Notes: generated by a model from the sequence alone, not told the origin. DNA of 64,000 nucleotides from Shinella sp. PSBB067 (GCF_016839145.1 NZ_CP069303.1:434001-498000); one strand, 5' to 3'; shown: positions 8,386 through 17,872, numbered from the stretch's first letter. Numbers and translations: made by a program.

Positions 8386-9456
8386 ATGGCCTCGCTCGCC
8401 CTCGACCGGATCCGCACCATCGTCGTGACCGGTGGCGCCGGCTTCGTCGGCTCGCACATCGTCGACGACCTTCTGGTGCATTGCCCGGAGGCCCGCATCC
8501 GCGTGCTCGACGCCTTCACCTATGCCGCCGACATGTCCCATCTCGACGCCGCCTTCCGCACGGGCCGCGTGACGATCCAGCAGGGCGACGTCGGCAATCT
8601 CGACCTCGTGACGGAGATGCTCAGGGACGCCGACCTCGTCGTGCACGCGGCCGGCGAAAGCCATGTCGAGCGCGCTTTCTCGGTGCCGGAACGCTTCACG
8701 GTCGCCAATGCGCTCGGCACCCAGGTGCTCGTCGAGGCGATGGGCCGGCGCCGCGTGCCGCTGATGATCCATGTCGGCACCGCGGAGGTCTATGGCGCCG
8801 GCACGGGCGAGCCGGCCGGCGAGCGCGCGCCGCTCCTGCCGGACAATCCCTACGGCGCCTCCAAGGCGGCCGCCGAGATGCTGATCGCCGGCCTTCGCCG
8901 CTCCTTCGGCCTCGACATCCGCGTGCTGCGCCCGGTCAATATCGTCGGCACGCGCCAGAATGCGGAGAAGCTGCTGCCGCGCTTCCTGGAAATGGCGGCC
9001 GTCGGCCGCCCGCTGCCGGTGCACGGCGACGGATTGCAGATGCGCGCCTTCGTGACGATGGCCGACTTCTGCTCGGCGCTGAGGACCGTCGTCACGCACG
9101 GGGCGGAGAATGCCACTTACAACGTGGCGGGAGACGACCTCTACGATATCCTCTCCGTCGCCCGCATGGTGCTCGACGCCGTGCAGGATCCGGTTGCCGG
9201 CGTCACCTTCACCGGCGGCCGGCCGGACAATGCCAGCCGCCCACCGGTCGACACCGCCGCGCTGAGGGCGCTCGGCTGGCAACCGAAGGGCACGCTTCGC
9301 GGCGAACTGCCCGCCCTTGCGGCATGGTACGCCGCCCGCGTGCCGGGCGGCACGCGCCGCCGGCTCCGGCAGGTGCCCGGCCTTGCGCCGCAGCGCGTGC
9401 AGGCCGTCACCCAGGCGGCGGGCTCCGGGCTCTTCCGCTCGCTCGAGCGGCATTGA
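8386..9456 (+). CDS. NAD-dependent epimerase/dehydratase family protein (RmlB-like)
   Basis: A 356-residue extended short-chain dehydrogenase. The NAD loop is [17 protein letters not shown] (residues about 13-29), and the catalytic Tyr-x3-Lys is in [13 protein letters not shown]. It resembles dTDP-glucose 4,6-dehydratase, but the motif that normally reads S-T-D-E-V-Y-G is V-G-T-A-E-V-Y-G here, so the acidic Asp needed for dehydration is replaced by Ala. It may therefore be an epimerase, or inactive as a dehydratase. The gene is not obviously linked to a sugar-nucleotide cluster; it sits between a small membrane protein and glyQ. Confidence 0.85.
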   Translation: MASLALDRIRTIVVTGGAGFVGSHIVDDLLVHCPEARIRVLDAFTYAADMSHLDAAFRTGRVTIQQGDVGNLDLVTEMLRDADLVVHAAGESHVERAFSVPERFTVANALGTQVLVEAMGRRRVPLMIHVGTAEVYGAGTGEPAGERAPLLPDNPYGASKAAAEMLIAGLRRSFGLDIRVLRPVNIVGTRQNAEKLLPRFLEMAAVGRPLPVHGDGLQMRAFVTMADFCSALRTVVTHGAENATYNVAGDDLYDILSVARMVLDAVQDPVAGVTFTGGRPDNASRPPVDTAALRALGWQPKGTLRGELPALAAWYAARVPGGTRRRLRQVPGLAPQRVQAVTQAAGSGLFRSLERH

Positions 9457-9553
9457 GGTGAGGCGCGGCGGCCCGCCGCCCGAAACCCTTGACCCCTCGG
9501 GCGCATCGTGGCACCAGTCCGCCAGCTTTTCCCGAATGCCCGGACACGAACCG

Positions 9554-10510
9554 ATGACCCCTGCCGCCCTGCCTGACCACATGAACCCGACCCGCTCCTT
9601 CCAGGGGCTGATCCTGACGCTGCACGACTACTGGGCGGACAAGGGCTGCGCGGTCCTCCAGCCCTACGACATGGAGGTGGGCGCCGGCACGTTCCATCCG
9701 GCAACGACCCTGCGCGCCCTCGGCCCGAAGCCCTGGCGCGCCGCCTATGTGCAGCCCTCGCGCCGCCCCTCGGACGGCCGCTACGGCGAGAACCCGAACC
9801 GCCTCCAGCACTATTACCAGTACCAGGTCATCCTGAAGCCCAACCCGTCGAACCTCCAGGAACTCTATCTCGGCTCGCTCGCCGCCATCGGCCTCGATCC
9901 GCTGCTGCATGATGTGCGCTTCGTCGAGGACGACTGGGAAAGCCCGACGCTCGGCGCCTGGGGCCTCGGCTGGGAATGCTGGTGCGACGGCATGGAGGTC
10001 TCGCAGTTCACCTATTTCCAGCAGGTCTGCGGCATCGAATGCGCGCCCGTGGCGGGCGAGCTGACCTACGGCCTCGAACGCCTCGCCATGTATGTGCAGG
10101 GCGTCGACAATGTCTACGACCTCAACTTCAACGGCCGCGAGGGCGACGAGAAGATCACCTATGGCGACGTCTTCCTGCAGGCCGAGCAGGAATATTCCCG
10201 CCATAACTTCGAATATGCCGACACGGCCATGCTGCACCGGCACTTCATCGATGCGGAAAAGGAGTGCCAGGCGCTTCTTGCGGCCGGTGCGCCGGGCGAC
10301 ACCAACGCGCTGCACAAATGCGTGCTGCCCGCCTACGACCAGTGCATCAAGGCCTCGCATATCTTCAACCTGCTGAATGCACGCGGCGTCATCTCCGTGA
10401 CGGAGCGCGAGCGCTACATCGCGCGCGTCCGCGTGCTGGCCAGGGAATGCGGCGAGGCCTTCCTGCTGACGGATGCGGGCGGCGCGAACTGGGCGAAGGA
10501 CGCGGCCTGA
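9554..10510 (+). CDS. glyQ: Glycyl-tRNA synthetase alpha subunit
   Basis: The 318-residue alpha subunit of the alpha2beta2 glycyl-tRNA synthetase is unmistakable: [40 protein letters not shown] and the class II signature [19 protein letters not shown] are all present. It supplies the aminoacylation active site, and the beta subunit (GlyS) supplies most tRNA recognition. glyS is not in the next positions, where LemA and DUF2207 genes lie instead, and it is not elsewhere in the window. The ATG at 9554 gives the [12 protein letters not shown] start; ATG 9581 is an alternative. Confidence 0.97.
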   Translation: MTPAALPDHMNPTRSFQGLILTLHDYWADKGCAVLQPYDMEVGAGTFHPATTLRALGPKPWRAAYVQPSRRPSDGRYGENPNRLQHYYQYQVILKPNPSNLQELYLGSLAAIGLDPLLHDVRFVEDDWESPTLGAWGLGWECWCDGMEVSQFTYFQQVCGIECAPVAGELTYGLERLAMYVQGVDNVYDLNFNGREGDEKITYGDVFLQAEQEYSRHNFEYADTAMLHRHFIDAEKECQALLAAGAPGDTNALHKCVLPAYDQCIKASHIFNLLNARGVISVTERERYIARVRVLARECGEAFLLTDAGGANWAKDAA

Positions 10511-10627
10511 CCGCCTGAAAGGCCGGCCGGTTCCAATCGTTGCGGCAGAAAGCGACCTTGCGGGGCTTTCCAGCGCCGTTGCTGATGCTAATCTCCCGCA
10601 AGGCGCGAACAGGGAGCTCGCAAACGC

Positions 10628-11176
10628 ATGATCGGTCTGGCAATCGCCGCAGTGGTCGTCATCTATGCCATCGTCATCTACAACGGCCTCGTGCGGGCAC
10701 GGCAGGTGAAGGAGGAGGCCTGGTCGGGCATCGACGTGCAGTTGAAGCGCCGCGCCGACCTGATCCCCAACCTCCTCGAAACCGTGAAGGGCTACGCCGC
10801 GCACGAGAAGGAGACGCTGGAGAAGGTCGTCGAGCTGCGCAACCGGGCGCAGGCGGTGCCCGCCGGCGACGTTGCCGGCCGCGCTGAGGCCGAGGGCATG
10901 CTGAGCCAGGCGCTCGGCCGCCTCTTCGCCCTTGCCGAGGCCTATCCGGACCTCAAAGCCAACCAGAACTTCGCCGAGCTGCAGCAGACGCTGGAGACCA
11001 TCGAGGGCGAGATCCAGATGTCGCGGCGCTACTACAACGGCGCGGCGCGCGATCTCAACGTCAAGGTCGAGAGCTTCCCGTCGAACCTCCTCGCCAGCCT
11101 CTTCAAGTTCGCAAAGGCGCCCTATTTCGAGATCGACAACCCGGCGGACCGGGCCGTGCCCACGGTCAAGTTCTGA
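10628..11176 (+). CDS. LemA family protein
   Basis: A 182-residue LemA domain protein with one N-terminal transmembrane helix (IGLAIAAVVVIYAIVIYNGL) and a helical body. The family signatures RRADLIPNLLETVKGY, EAYPDLKANQNFAELQ and SRRYYNGAARDLN are intact. The function is unknown; the family is thought to work at the cell envelope. It is followed after 13 bp by a DUF2207 gene, a common and probably functional pairing. Confidence 0.93.
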   Translation: MIGLAIAAVVVIYAIVIYNGLVRARQVKEEAWSGIDVQLKRRADLIPNLLETVKGYAAHEKETLEKVVELRNRAQAVPAGDVAGRAEAEGMLSQALGRLFALAEAYPDLKANQNFAELQQTLETIEGEIQMSRRYYNGAARDLNVKVESFPSNLLASLFKFAKAPYFEIDNPADRAVPTVKF

Positions 11177-11189
11177 TCCGGGGCGCGCG

Positions 11190-13124
11190 ATGACGCGGAT
11201 TGCCGCCTTCCTCGCCCTCTGGCTCTGCCTTCTGGCCGGGGGCGCGGCGCGGGCCGAGGAATATTTCGACAGCTATCATTCCGACATCGCGGTCGCGAGG
11301 AACGGCACGCTCACCGTCACCGAGACGATGCGCGTCCATGCTGAGGGCGACCGGATCCGCCGCGGCATCTACCGCGACTTCCCGCTGACCTTCACCGATG
11401 CGGACGGCCGCGAGAAGGAGGTCGGCTTCAGGATCCTGGGCGTCGAGCGCGACGGGCGCCCGGAGCCCTACCACACGGAAAGCATCCGCCGCGGCGTCCG
11501 CATCTTCTTCGGCTCGTCGGACACGCGCCTCGAACCGGGCTTCCACGATTACCGCCTGACCTACGAGACGACGCGGCAGATCCGCTTCTTCGACACGCAC
11601 GACGAGCTGTTCTGGAACGTCACCGGCACGGAATGGGCCTTCCCGATCCGCCGGGCGAGCGCCACGGTGACGATGCCCCCGGGCGTCAGCGCCAGTGAGC
11701 TCACCTATTTCACCGGCCCCTTCGGCGCGACGGACAGGAACGCCCGCGCGGAAAACCGAGGCGAGCGGGCGCTGTTCGAGACGACACGCCCGCTCGGGCC
11801 GCAGGAGGGCCTGACGATCGGCGTGAAGATGCCGGCGGGAAGCATCGACAAGCCGACGGCGGCCGAGGAACGCGCCCTGTTCTTCAAGGACAACCGCGAT
11901 CTCTTCCTCGCCCTCGGCGGCTTCGTCGTCGTTCTCTTCTATTACCTCTGGGCATGGCGCGCCGTCGGGCGCGATCCGCCGCGCGGCGTGGTCGTGCCCC
12001 GCTGGGATGCGCCGGAGGGCATCTCCCCGGCGCTCGTCAACTATATCGACGGGAAGGGGTTTGGCGGCCACGGCTGGACGGCGGTCTCCGCCGCCTTCCT
12101 CAGCCTCGCCGTCAAGGGCCTGGTCGAACTCGGCGACCTCAGGAACTCCATCACCGTCACGCGCACGGACAAGCCGGTGCCCGCCCGCCTGCCGACCGGG
12201 GAGGCGACCCTGCTTGCGGCCCTGCCGGCGGCAGGCAGCGCCTTCGTCATCGAGAAGTCGAACGGCAGGAGCGTGCAGAAGCTCGGCGCCGATTTCCGCG
12301 ACGCGATGGAGAAGGAGCACCGGCTGAAATATTACCACGCCAACTGGCCGCAGGTGATTCTCGGCATCGTGCTCTCGCTGGCCTGCCTCGCCGCGCTCCT
12401 CGTCTTCGGCTCGCTGCCGGAGGAGGGCGCCGTGCTCGTCATCCTGCCCGTCTTCGCCTCGGTCTTCGTGTCCGTCTTCGCGGTCGGGCTCGGGCAGAAT
12501 CTCCGGCAGGCGAAGACGCTCGGCGCGCGCATATTCGCCGTCGCGCTCATTGCCTTCGTCGGTTTCGTCCTCTTGACGGTCTTCGGCGGGATCGCCCTTG
12601 CGGTCTTCGCCTCGATGGAAGCGGCAGGGCAGTTGCCGCTCTTTGCCGCCGTCGGCGGCATCGTCGTGACCAACCTGGTCTTCTTCTTCCTGATGGGTGC
12701 GCCGACGCCGCTCGGGCGCAAGATGATGGACGGCATCGACGGGCTGCGCCAATACCTGACGCTCGCCGAAAGCGACCGCATGAACATGGCCGGCGCGCCG
12801 GAAATGTCGCCGCGCCATTACGAGACGCTGCTGCCCTACGCGGTGGCGCTCGGCGTCGAAAAGCCCTGGTCGCAGGCCTTCGACCGCTGGCTGCTGACAG
12901 CGGCCGCCGCCGGGGCCGCTGCAGCCTACCAGCCGGCCTGGTATCACGGCGACGGCTTTTCCTCCGGCAGCTTCTCCGACCGGATGGGCGGCTTTGCCGG
13001 CTCCATGGCCGGTACGATGCGCTCCTCGCTGCCCGATCCGCCGAAGAGTTCGTCCTCCGGCTTTTCCTCGGGCGGCGGCTCGTCTGGCGGCGGCGGTGGC
13101 GGAGGCGGCGGAGGCGGCTGGTAG
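11190..13124 (+). CDS. DUF2207 membrane protein
   Basis: A 644-residue envelope protein with a signal peptide (about residues 1-23), an extracytoplasmic DUF2207 beta domain, a transmembrane helix near residue 240 (LALGGFVVVLFYYLWAW), and further helices in the middle of the protein (VILGIVLSLACLAALLVF; AVALIAFVGFVLLTVF). The C-terminus is a glycine run ending GGW. DUF2207 proteins usually accompany LemA, as here, and their biochemical role is unknown. The gene ends one base before the convergent GH25 gene. Confidence 0.92.
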   Translation: MTRIAAFLALWLCLLAGGAARAEEYFDSYHSDIAVARNGTLTVTETMRVHAEGDRIRRGIYRDFPLTFTDADGREKEVGFRILGVERDGRPEPYHTESIRRGVRIFFGSSDTRLEPGFHDYRLTYETTRQIRFFDTHDELFWNVTGTEWAFPIRRASATVTMPPGVSASELTYFTGPFGATDRNARAENRGERALFETTRPLGPQEGLTIGVKMPAGSIDKPTAAEERALFFKDNRDLFLALGGFVVVLFYYLWAWRAVGRDPPRGVVVPRWDAPEGISPALVNYIDGKGFGGHGWTAVSAAFLSLAVKGLVELGDLRNSITVTRTDKPVPARLPTGEATLLAALPAAGSAFVIEKSNGRSVQKLGADFRDAMEKEHRLKYYHANWPQVILGIVLSLACLAALLVFGSLPEEGAVLVILPVFASVFVSVFAVGLGQNLRQAKTLGARIFAVALIAFVGFVLLTVFGGIALAVFASMEAAGQLPLFAAVGGIVVTNLVFFFLMGAPTPLGRKMMDGIDGLRQYLTLAESDRMNMAGAPEMSPRHYETLLPYAVALGVEKPWSQAFDRWLLTAAAAGAAAAYQPAWYHGDGFSSGSFSDRMGGFAGSMAGTMRSSLPDPPKSSSSGFSSGGGSSGGGGGGGGGGGW

Positions 13125-14213
13125 TCAGAGGTCCTGGTAGTTGAGCGGCGTGACCTCGACGAGGCGGTGGCCGGGCGTGACCGTCGCCGTGCTCGCGGCC
13201 GCAAGGCCGGCGCCGGCTTCGGCCGCGACGCTGATGGAAAAGGTCGCGGACGTGCCGGAAGCCAGCGTGACCGCGCCTGTCGTCTGCGCCACCGCGCCGG
13301 TTGCTGCCGCGGCCTCGACGGAGGCCTTCAGCGCCCCGGTGGCGGGAATGGAGGCGGTGAGCATGGTGTCCAGCGCCTCGAAGGGCTTTTCCGGCAGCAG
13401 GCTGCCGAAGGCCCAGACCTGCCGCAGCGCTGCCTTGTCCATCGGGGCCACATTGACGTCGATGTCGTTTTCCGTGCCCTTGACGCGATAGGGGCAGCGG
13501 CGCTTCGTGCAGTTGGCGGCGGCGGAGAACTGCCAGAGCGCGTAATTGTCCCAGTTGCCCATCGGGAAGCTGCCCACGATGCCCGGCCGGTAGCGGGCAT
13601 ACCAGAGCGGCAGGCGCGAGAGGATGCGGTACCTGTCGCGGTTGGCGGCGATATGGCGGGCGGTCGCATGGTTTGTATAGAGGACCGGGTAGCGGCCGGT
13701 GCGCGTCTTGATATGGCCGGCAAAGACCTGCGCATCTTCCAGAGACATGTAGCTGGCGGGATCGAGGCCCTCGATGTCGAGCACCATCATCTCGTCGTCG
13801 CGTGGATTGGCATAGGCGAGGAAGTGGTTTGCCTGGTCGACCGGGTTGCCGGGCCGCGCCAGATGGTAGGCGCCCCACAGCAGGCCCTTCGAGCGGGCAA
13901 GCAGCCGGCGGGTCTCGTAGAGCTCCCGGCTCACCGCATATTTGCGCCACATGGTCTTGCAATGGGCGAACGTGTCGCCGCCATGGTCGCCCTTGCAGCT
14001 ATAGCTTTCCGGCAGCCCGTCCGAGGCCTTCGAGATGAAGCCGGCGATGCGCTTGTCGGACAGCATCTGCGACCAGTCGATCTCGTTCAGTTCGTAGGCA
14101 TCGATGACGATGGCGTTTTCCGGCTTCTTCCACGGCTCCACATCCGCGGCGCCTGCCGGAAGAGCCGGCGATAGGAGGAGGGCGGCGAGGCCGGAAAGCA
14201 GCTTCGGGTTCAT
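13125..14213 (-). CDS. GH25 family lysozyme
   Basis: A 362-residue secreted muramidase-like protein. After a signal peptide (MNPKLLSGLAALLLSPALPA) the GH25 barrel starts at VIDAYELNEIDWSQM; the acidic pair of the family is seen in MMVLDIEGLD, and the aromatic barrel end is GNWDNYALWQFSA. GH25 enzymes cut the beta-1,4 bond between muramic acid and glucosamine in peptidoglycan. The C-terminal 90 residues are alanine- and threonine-rich, and I assign them no domain. It converges with the DUF2207 gene with no spacer. Confidence 0.85.
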   Translation of the reverse strand: MNPKLLSGLAALLLSPALPAGAADVEPWKKPENAIVIDAYELNEIDWSQMLSDKRIAGFISKASDGLPESYSCKGDHGGDTFAHCKTMWRKYAVSRELYETRRLLARSKGLLWGAYHLARPGNPVDQANHFLAYANPRDDEMMVLDIEGLDPASYMSLEDAQVFAGHIKTRTGRYPVLYTNHATARHIAANRDRYRILSRLPLWYARYRPGIVGSFPMGNWDNYALWQFSAAANCTKRRCPYRVKGTENDIDVNVAPMDKAALRQVWAFGSLLPEKPFEALDTMLTASIPATGALKASVEAAAATGAVAQTTGAVTLASGTSATFSISVAAEAGAGLAAASTATVTPGHRLVEVTPLNYQDL

Positions 14214-14387
14214 GGATGCTCCGCGCGAATCGATGGTCCTTCGCAAGCGGCCATGGTGCGGCGGGCATGGTTAAGGAAGCGCTAAGCCGTCCGCCGCCGC
14301 CCGGGCGGTGGAACCATCCCGCCTCGGTTGCGTTCGGTATCAAAGCCCCGCGATTCGCTCGCGGGGCAACCATCCGGGAGAAGTGCC

Positions 14388-14900
14388 ATGAGACTCACAA
14401 GCAAATGCCTCGTCGTCGCCATTTCGGCGCTGTTTGCCGCAACGCCCGTCGTGCCGGCGCAGGCGATGCCCCTGCCGGTCGTGAAGGTTCAGCAGGCGGA
14501 TAACGGATTGGCCGTGCAGCGCGTCGATGACCGGCGCTACTGGCGCAAGTTCCGCAATTCGCGCACGAGCGGCTGGAGCCAGAACAGCGAACGCCGCTGG
14601 TCCGGCCAGCGCATGTACCGGCACCACCGCTATGACCGCGGGCGCTACTACGACCGGCGCTATTACCGCCACGGTCCGCGCTATGGCTACTACCGCCACC
14701 GCGACAATGCATGGGTTCCCTTCGCCGCCATGGGCATGGGCGCCCTGATCGGCAGCGCGATCGCCAACGACCGCGCCTATGCCGGCGGCAGCTCGCATGT
14801 GAACTGGTGCGCCAACCGCTACCGCTCGTACCGGGCCTATGACAACACGTTCCAGCCCTATAACGGCCCGCGCCGCCAGTGCGTCTCGCCTTACCGCTGA
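14388..14900 (+). CDS. BA14K family exported protein
   Basis: A 170-residue secreted protein with a signal peptide ([18 protein letters not shown], cleaved near AQA at about residue 26), a central arginine/tyrosine-rich region ([20 protein letters not shown]), a short hydrophobic segment and the C-terminal BA14K domain ([18 protein letters not shown]). The family was first described as a Brucella immunoreactive protein and is restricted to Rhizobiales; its role is not established. A strong terminator follows at 14941-14983. Confidence 0.88.
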   Translation: MRLTSKCLVVAISALFAATPVVPAQAMPLPVVKVQQADNGLAVQRVDDRRYWRKFRNSRTSGWSQNSERRWSGQRMYRHHRYDRGRYYDRRYYRHGPRYGYYRHRDNAWVPFAAMGMGALIGSAIANDRAYAGGSSHVNWCANRYRSYRAYDNTFQPYNGPRRQCVSPYR

Positions 14901-14940
14901 GGCCAAGCGCTCGATGTGCCGAACGGTTCCCCCGGCACCG

Positions 14941-14983
14941 AAACAGGCCGACCGGTCGAAAGACCGGACGGCCTGTTTCTCTT
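14941..14983 (+). terminator. Rho-independent terminator after the BA14K gene
   Basis: A 17-bp stem with one A/A mismatch (arms 14941-14957 and 14962-14978) closes on a GAAA tetraloop and runs into a TTTCTCTTT tract. It begins 40 bp after the BA14K stop codon. The arms are almost symmetrical, so it could also work on the opposite strand. Confidence 0.85.
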
Positions 14984-15003
14984 TGGAAGTGCGGTGCAAA
15001 ACG

Positions 15004-15031
15004 TTGACGTTTACGTAAAAATCAATAATCT
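15004..15031 (+). promoter_or_regulatory. Promoter with overlapping palindromic operator upstream of the acyl-CoA dehydrogenase
   Basis: The palindrome TTGACGTTTACGTAAA (15004-15019) has arms TTgACGT and ACGTaAA around two central bases. It resembles operators I remember for MerR-type LiuR regulators of branched-chain acid and fatty acid catabolism. It covers a plausible -35 (TTGACG) and spacer, with a TAATCT -10 sixteen bases further on (15026-15031). The gene starts at 15080 behind a GGAGGAGG site. The regulator gene itself is not in the window. Confidence 0.55.
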
Positions 15032-15079
15032 TCCCGCCGACAAGCCGCGCTCCGATGGGCGCGATGGAGGAGGATAGAG

Positions 15080-16852
15080 ATGTACAAGGCGCCGGTCGAG
15101 GAGATTGCGTTCACGCTGAAACATGTGGCGGGGCTGGCGCCCGCCCTTGAGAACGGCCGTCTCGGCGACCTGACGGACGACCTCGTCGACGCCATCCTTT
15201 CCGAAGCCGGCCGCTTCGCCACCGAGGAGGTCGCCCCGCTCGCCGAGATCGGCGACAGGCAGGGCGCCCGCCTCGTCGACGGCGCCGTGAAGACGCCGGA
15301 CGGCTGGCCCGCGCTCTACAAGGCCTGGGCGCAGGGCGGCTGGAATTCACTGACGGCCGCGCCCGACTTCGGCGGGCAGGGGCTGCCCCACATGCTGCAC
15401 GTCGCCGCGCTGGAAATGTGGAACGGCGGCTCCATGGCCTTCGCCATCGGTCCGACGCTGACCATCGGCGCCGTCGAGGCGCTCACCGCGCACGGCTCCG
15501 ACCATCTCAAGGCCACCTACCTGCCGAAGATGGTCTCCGGCGAATGGATGGGGTCGATGAACCTCACGGAGCCCCATGCCGGCTCCGACCTCGGCGTCAT
15601 GAAGACCCGCGCCGAGCGGCGCGACGACGGCACCTACCGCATCTTCGGCCAGAAGATCTTCATCACCTACGGCGAGCACGACTTCACCGACAACATCGTG
15701 CACCTCGTCCTCGCCCGCCTGCCCGATGCGCCCGCCGGCACGCGCGGCATCTCGCTGTTCCTCGTGCCGAAGTTCCTCGTCAACGAGGACGGATCGCTCG
15801 GCCCCCGCAACGACGCCTACTGCCACTCCATCGAGCACAAGCTCGGCATCCACGGCTCGCCGACCTGCACGATGATCTACGGCGATGGCCGCTTCGGCGA
15901 GGAGCCGGGCGCCATCGGCTGGCTCATCGGCGAGGAGAACCGCGGCCTTGCCTGCATGTTCACCATGATGAACAACGCCCGCCTCGCCGTCGGCATGCAG
16001 GGCGTGGCGATCGCCGAGGCCGCGACGCAGAAGGCGATCGCCTATGCGAAGGAGCGCACGCAGGGCAAGGCGCCCGGCTGGCACGGCTCGGGCATGAGCC
16101 CGATCATCGAGCACCCCGACGTTGCCCGCATGCTCCTGACGATGAAGGTCCTGACCCAGGGCGCCCGCGCCATCACCTATGCCTGCGCCCACGCCGTCGA
16201 CCTGTCGCATGGCGAGGAGGCGCGGCACTGGTCCGAGCGCGCGAGTCTCCTCACCCCCGTCGCGAAAAGCTTCGCCACCGATGCCGGCGTCGATGTTTCC
16301 TCGCTCGGCGTGCAGGTGCATGGCGGCATGGGCTTCATCGAGGAGACGGGCGCGGCCCGCCTCTACCGCGACGCCCGCATCGCGCCGATCTACGAGGGCA
16401 CCAACGGCATCCAGGCCATCGACCTCGTCACGCGCAAGCTGCCGCTCTCCGACGGCAACCACATCCGCGGCTTCATCGCCGAGTTGCGCGACATTGCCGC
16501 GAGCGCGCGCGCCGCGAATGCCCCGGCACTCGGCGAGACGGGCGCGCGCCTCGAAGCCAGCATCGCCGATCTCGAAGCCGCCACCGAATGGCTGCTCGCC
16601 ACGCTCGCCGATGGCCGGCAGGCCGAAGCGCTTGCCGGTGCCACGCCCTACCAGCGCCTCTTCGGTCTCGTGCTCACCGGCGCGTACCTTGCCAAGGGCG
16701 CGCTCGCCGACGGTGGCGACGGCCGCAACGGCGAACGCGCCGCGCTCTGCCGCTTCGCCGCCGAGAACGTCATCGGCGAGACGGCGGCGCTGAAGGAACG
16801 GGTGGTTTGCGGTGCCGCGAGCCTGCAAGCGGCGCGCGTGGTGCTGGAATAA
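15080..16852 (+). CDS. Acyl-CoA dehydrogenase (with C-terminal extension domain)
   Basis: A 590-residue flavoprotein that oxidises acyl-CoA thioesters to 2-enoyl-CoA. An N-terminal extension (MYKAPVEEIAFTLKHVAGL) precedes the acyl-CoA dehydrogenase N, middle (MNLTEPHAGSDLG) and C domains (VQVHGGMGFIEETGAARLYR). The catalytic glutamate is probably in IYEGTNGIQAIDLVTRKL. The last 120 residues form the extra domain typical of the 590-600-residue DmdC-like subgroup. A short mosaic repeat separates it from an enoyl-CoA hydratase-like gene in the same direction, so the two probably share a degradation pathway. Confidence 0.93.
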   Translation: MYKAPVEEIAFTLKHVAGLAPALENGRLGDLTDDLVDAILSEAGRFATEEVAPLAEIGDRQGARLVDGAVKTPDGWPALYKAWAQGGWNSLTAAPDFGGQGLPHMLHVAALEMWNGGSMAFAIGPTLTIGAVEALTAHGSDHLKATYLPKMVSGEWMGSMNLTEPHAGSDLGVMKTRAERRDDGTYRIFGQKIFITYGEHDFTDNIVHLVLARLPDAPAGTRGISLFLVPKFLVNEDGSLGPRNDAYCHSIEHKLGIHGSPTCTMIYGDGRFGEEPGAIGWLIGEENRGLACMFTMMNNARLAVGMQGVAIAEAATQKAIAYAKERTQGKAPGWHGSGMSPIIEHPDVARMLLTMKVLTQGARAITYACAHAVDLSHGEEARHWSERASLLTPVAKSFATDAGVDVSSLGVQVHGGMGFIEETGAARLYRDARIAPIYEGTNGIQAIDLVTRKLPLSDGNHIRGFIAELRDIAASARAANAPALGETGARLEASIADLEAATEWLLATLADGRQAEALAGATPYQRLFGLVLTGAYLAKGALADGGDGRNGERAALCRFAAENVIGETAALKERVVCGAASLQAARVVLE

Positions 16853-16973
16853 GCCCCCTCTCAACAAGGGAAGAGGGGCTTGATGCGCCGCGCCCTTCTG
16901 CATGCAATTTCGAACGGTGAGCAAGCCTCTATCTTTCTCCTTGGGAGGAGATGCCGGCAGGCAGAGGGGGCTT
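16851..16973. repeat. Palindromic intergenic mosaic element
   Basis: The 123-bp element is bounded by a perfect 11-bp inverted repeat (AAGCCCCCTCT at 16851-16861, AGAGGGGGCTT at 16963-16973) and holds an inner copy of the same sequence (16873-16881, AGAGGGGCT). Its right end shares GATGCCGGCAGGCAG with the RIME-like elements at 58696 and 61171, so it is a degenerate member of that family. It begins inside the stop codon of the acyl-CoA dehydrogenase. Confidence 0.7.
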
Positions 16974-17000
16974 GCAACAGGACAAAGGAATTCCACGTCT

Positions 17001-17762
17001 ATGACCGACCATATCCTGATCGAGCGCCCGCAGGGCGCCCCCGGCGTGCAGGTGATCCGCCTCGACCGCGCGGAAAAGAAGAATGCCATCACCCGCGCCA
17101 TGTACAAGGCGATGACCGATGCGCTGAAGGCGGGCGTCGCGGACGAGAGCGTGCGGGCAACGCTCTTCCTCGGCTCGGAGGGCTGCTTTTCCGCCGGAAA
17201 CGACCTCAACGACTTCATGGCCTTCGCCATGGGCGGCACGATGGGCCGCGAGGTGATCGATTTCCTCCACGCGCTCGCTGCGCACGGCAAGCCGCTGGTT
17301 TCCGGCGTCGACGGCCTTGCCATCGGCATCGGCACGACGATCCATCTCCATTGCGACCTGACCTATGCCTCGGACCGCACGCAGTTCCGCACGCCCTTCG
17401 TCGATCTCGCCCTCGTGCCGGAGGCGGCATCGAGCCTGCTCGCCCCGCGCCTGATGGGCCACCAGCGTGCCTTCGCGCTGCTCGCGGCGGGTGAAGCCTT
17501 CTCCGCGGCCGCCGCCCGCGATGCCGGCCTCGTCTATGCCGTGGTCGAGCCCGCGGCCGTGGAGGCCGAGGCGCTCGCCGCCGCGGCCCGCCTTGCCGCC
17601 AAGCCGCCGAAGGCCCTTTCCATCGCCCGCAGCCTCATGCGCGGCGACGGCGCGGACGTCGCGGCGCGGATCGACGAGGAGGCCGGCCACTTCGCGGCGC
17701 AATTGAAAAGCCCGGAAGCGCGCGCCGCCTTCGAGGCCTTCATGGCGCGGGGCAGGGGGTGA
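17001..17762 (+). CDS. Enoyl-CoA hydratase/isomerase family protein (crotonase)
   Basis: A 253-residue crotonase-fold enzyme. The CoA/oxyanion loop is CFSAGNDLNDFM, and the second glycine-rich turn is VDGLAIGIGTTIHLHCDLTY. One acidic residue is kept in LVPEAASSLL, the position of the catalytic glutamate, but the partner glutamate of classical hydratases is not obvious, so an isomerase or other crotonase reaction is as likely as hydration. It lies downstream of the acyl-CoA dehydrogenase in the same direction. Confidence 0.88.
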   Translation: MTDHILIERPQGAPGVQVIRLDRAEKKNAITRAMYKAMTDALKAGVADESVRATLFLGSEGCFSAGNDLNDFMAFAMGGTMGREVIDFLHALAAHGKPLVSGVDGLAIGIGTTIHLHCDLTYASDRTQFRTPFVDLALVPEAASSLLAPRLMGHQRAFALLAAGEAFSAAAARDAGLVYAVVEPAAVEAEALAAAARLAAKPPKALSIARSLMRGDGADVAARIDEEAGHFAAQLKSPEARAAFEAFMARGRG

Positions 17763-17844
17763 TCGCCCTGCGATTTGTGGTCTGCTAATTTTAACAGGCT
17801 CTTAAACACGTTTTCCTATCGTGCGCCCATCTCCGGCAGCCCTG

Positions 17845-17872
17845 CCGGCCGCCGCATGATGCGGCCGGTTTT
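17845..17872 (+). terminator. Probable Rho-independent terminator after the crotonase gene
   Basis: CCGGCCGC (17845-17852) pairs perfectly with GCGGCCGG (17861-17868) across an eight-base loop and is followed by TTTT. It lies 83 bp past the crotonase stop and 70 bp before the chemoreceptor start, so transcription of the latter must begin after it or read through it. Confidence 0.6.
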
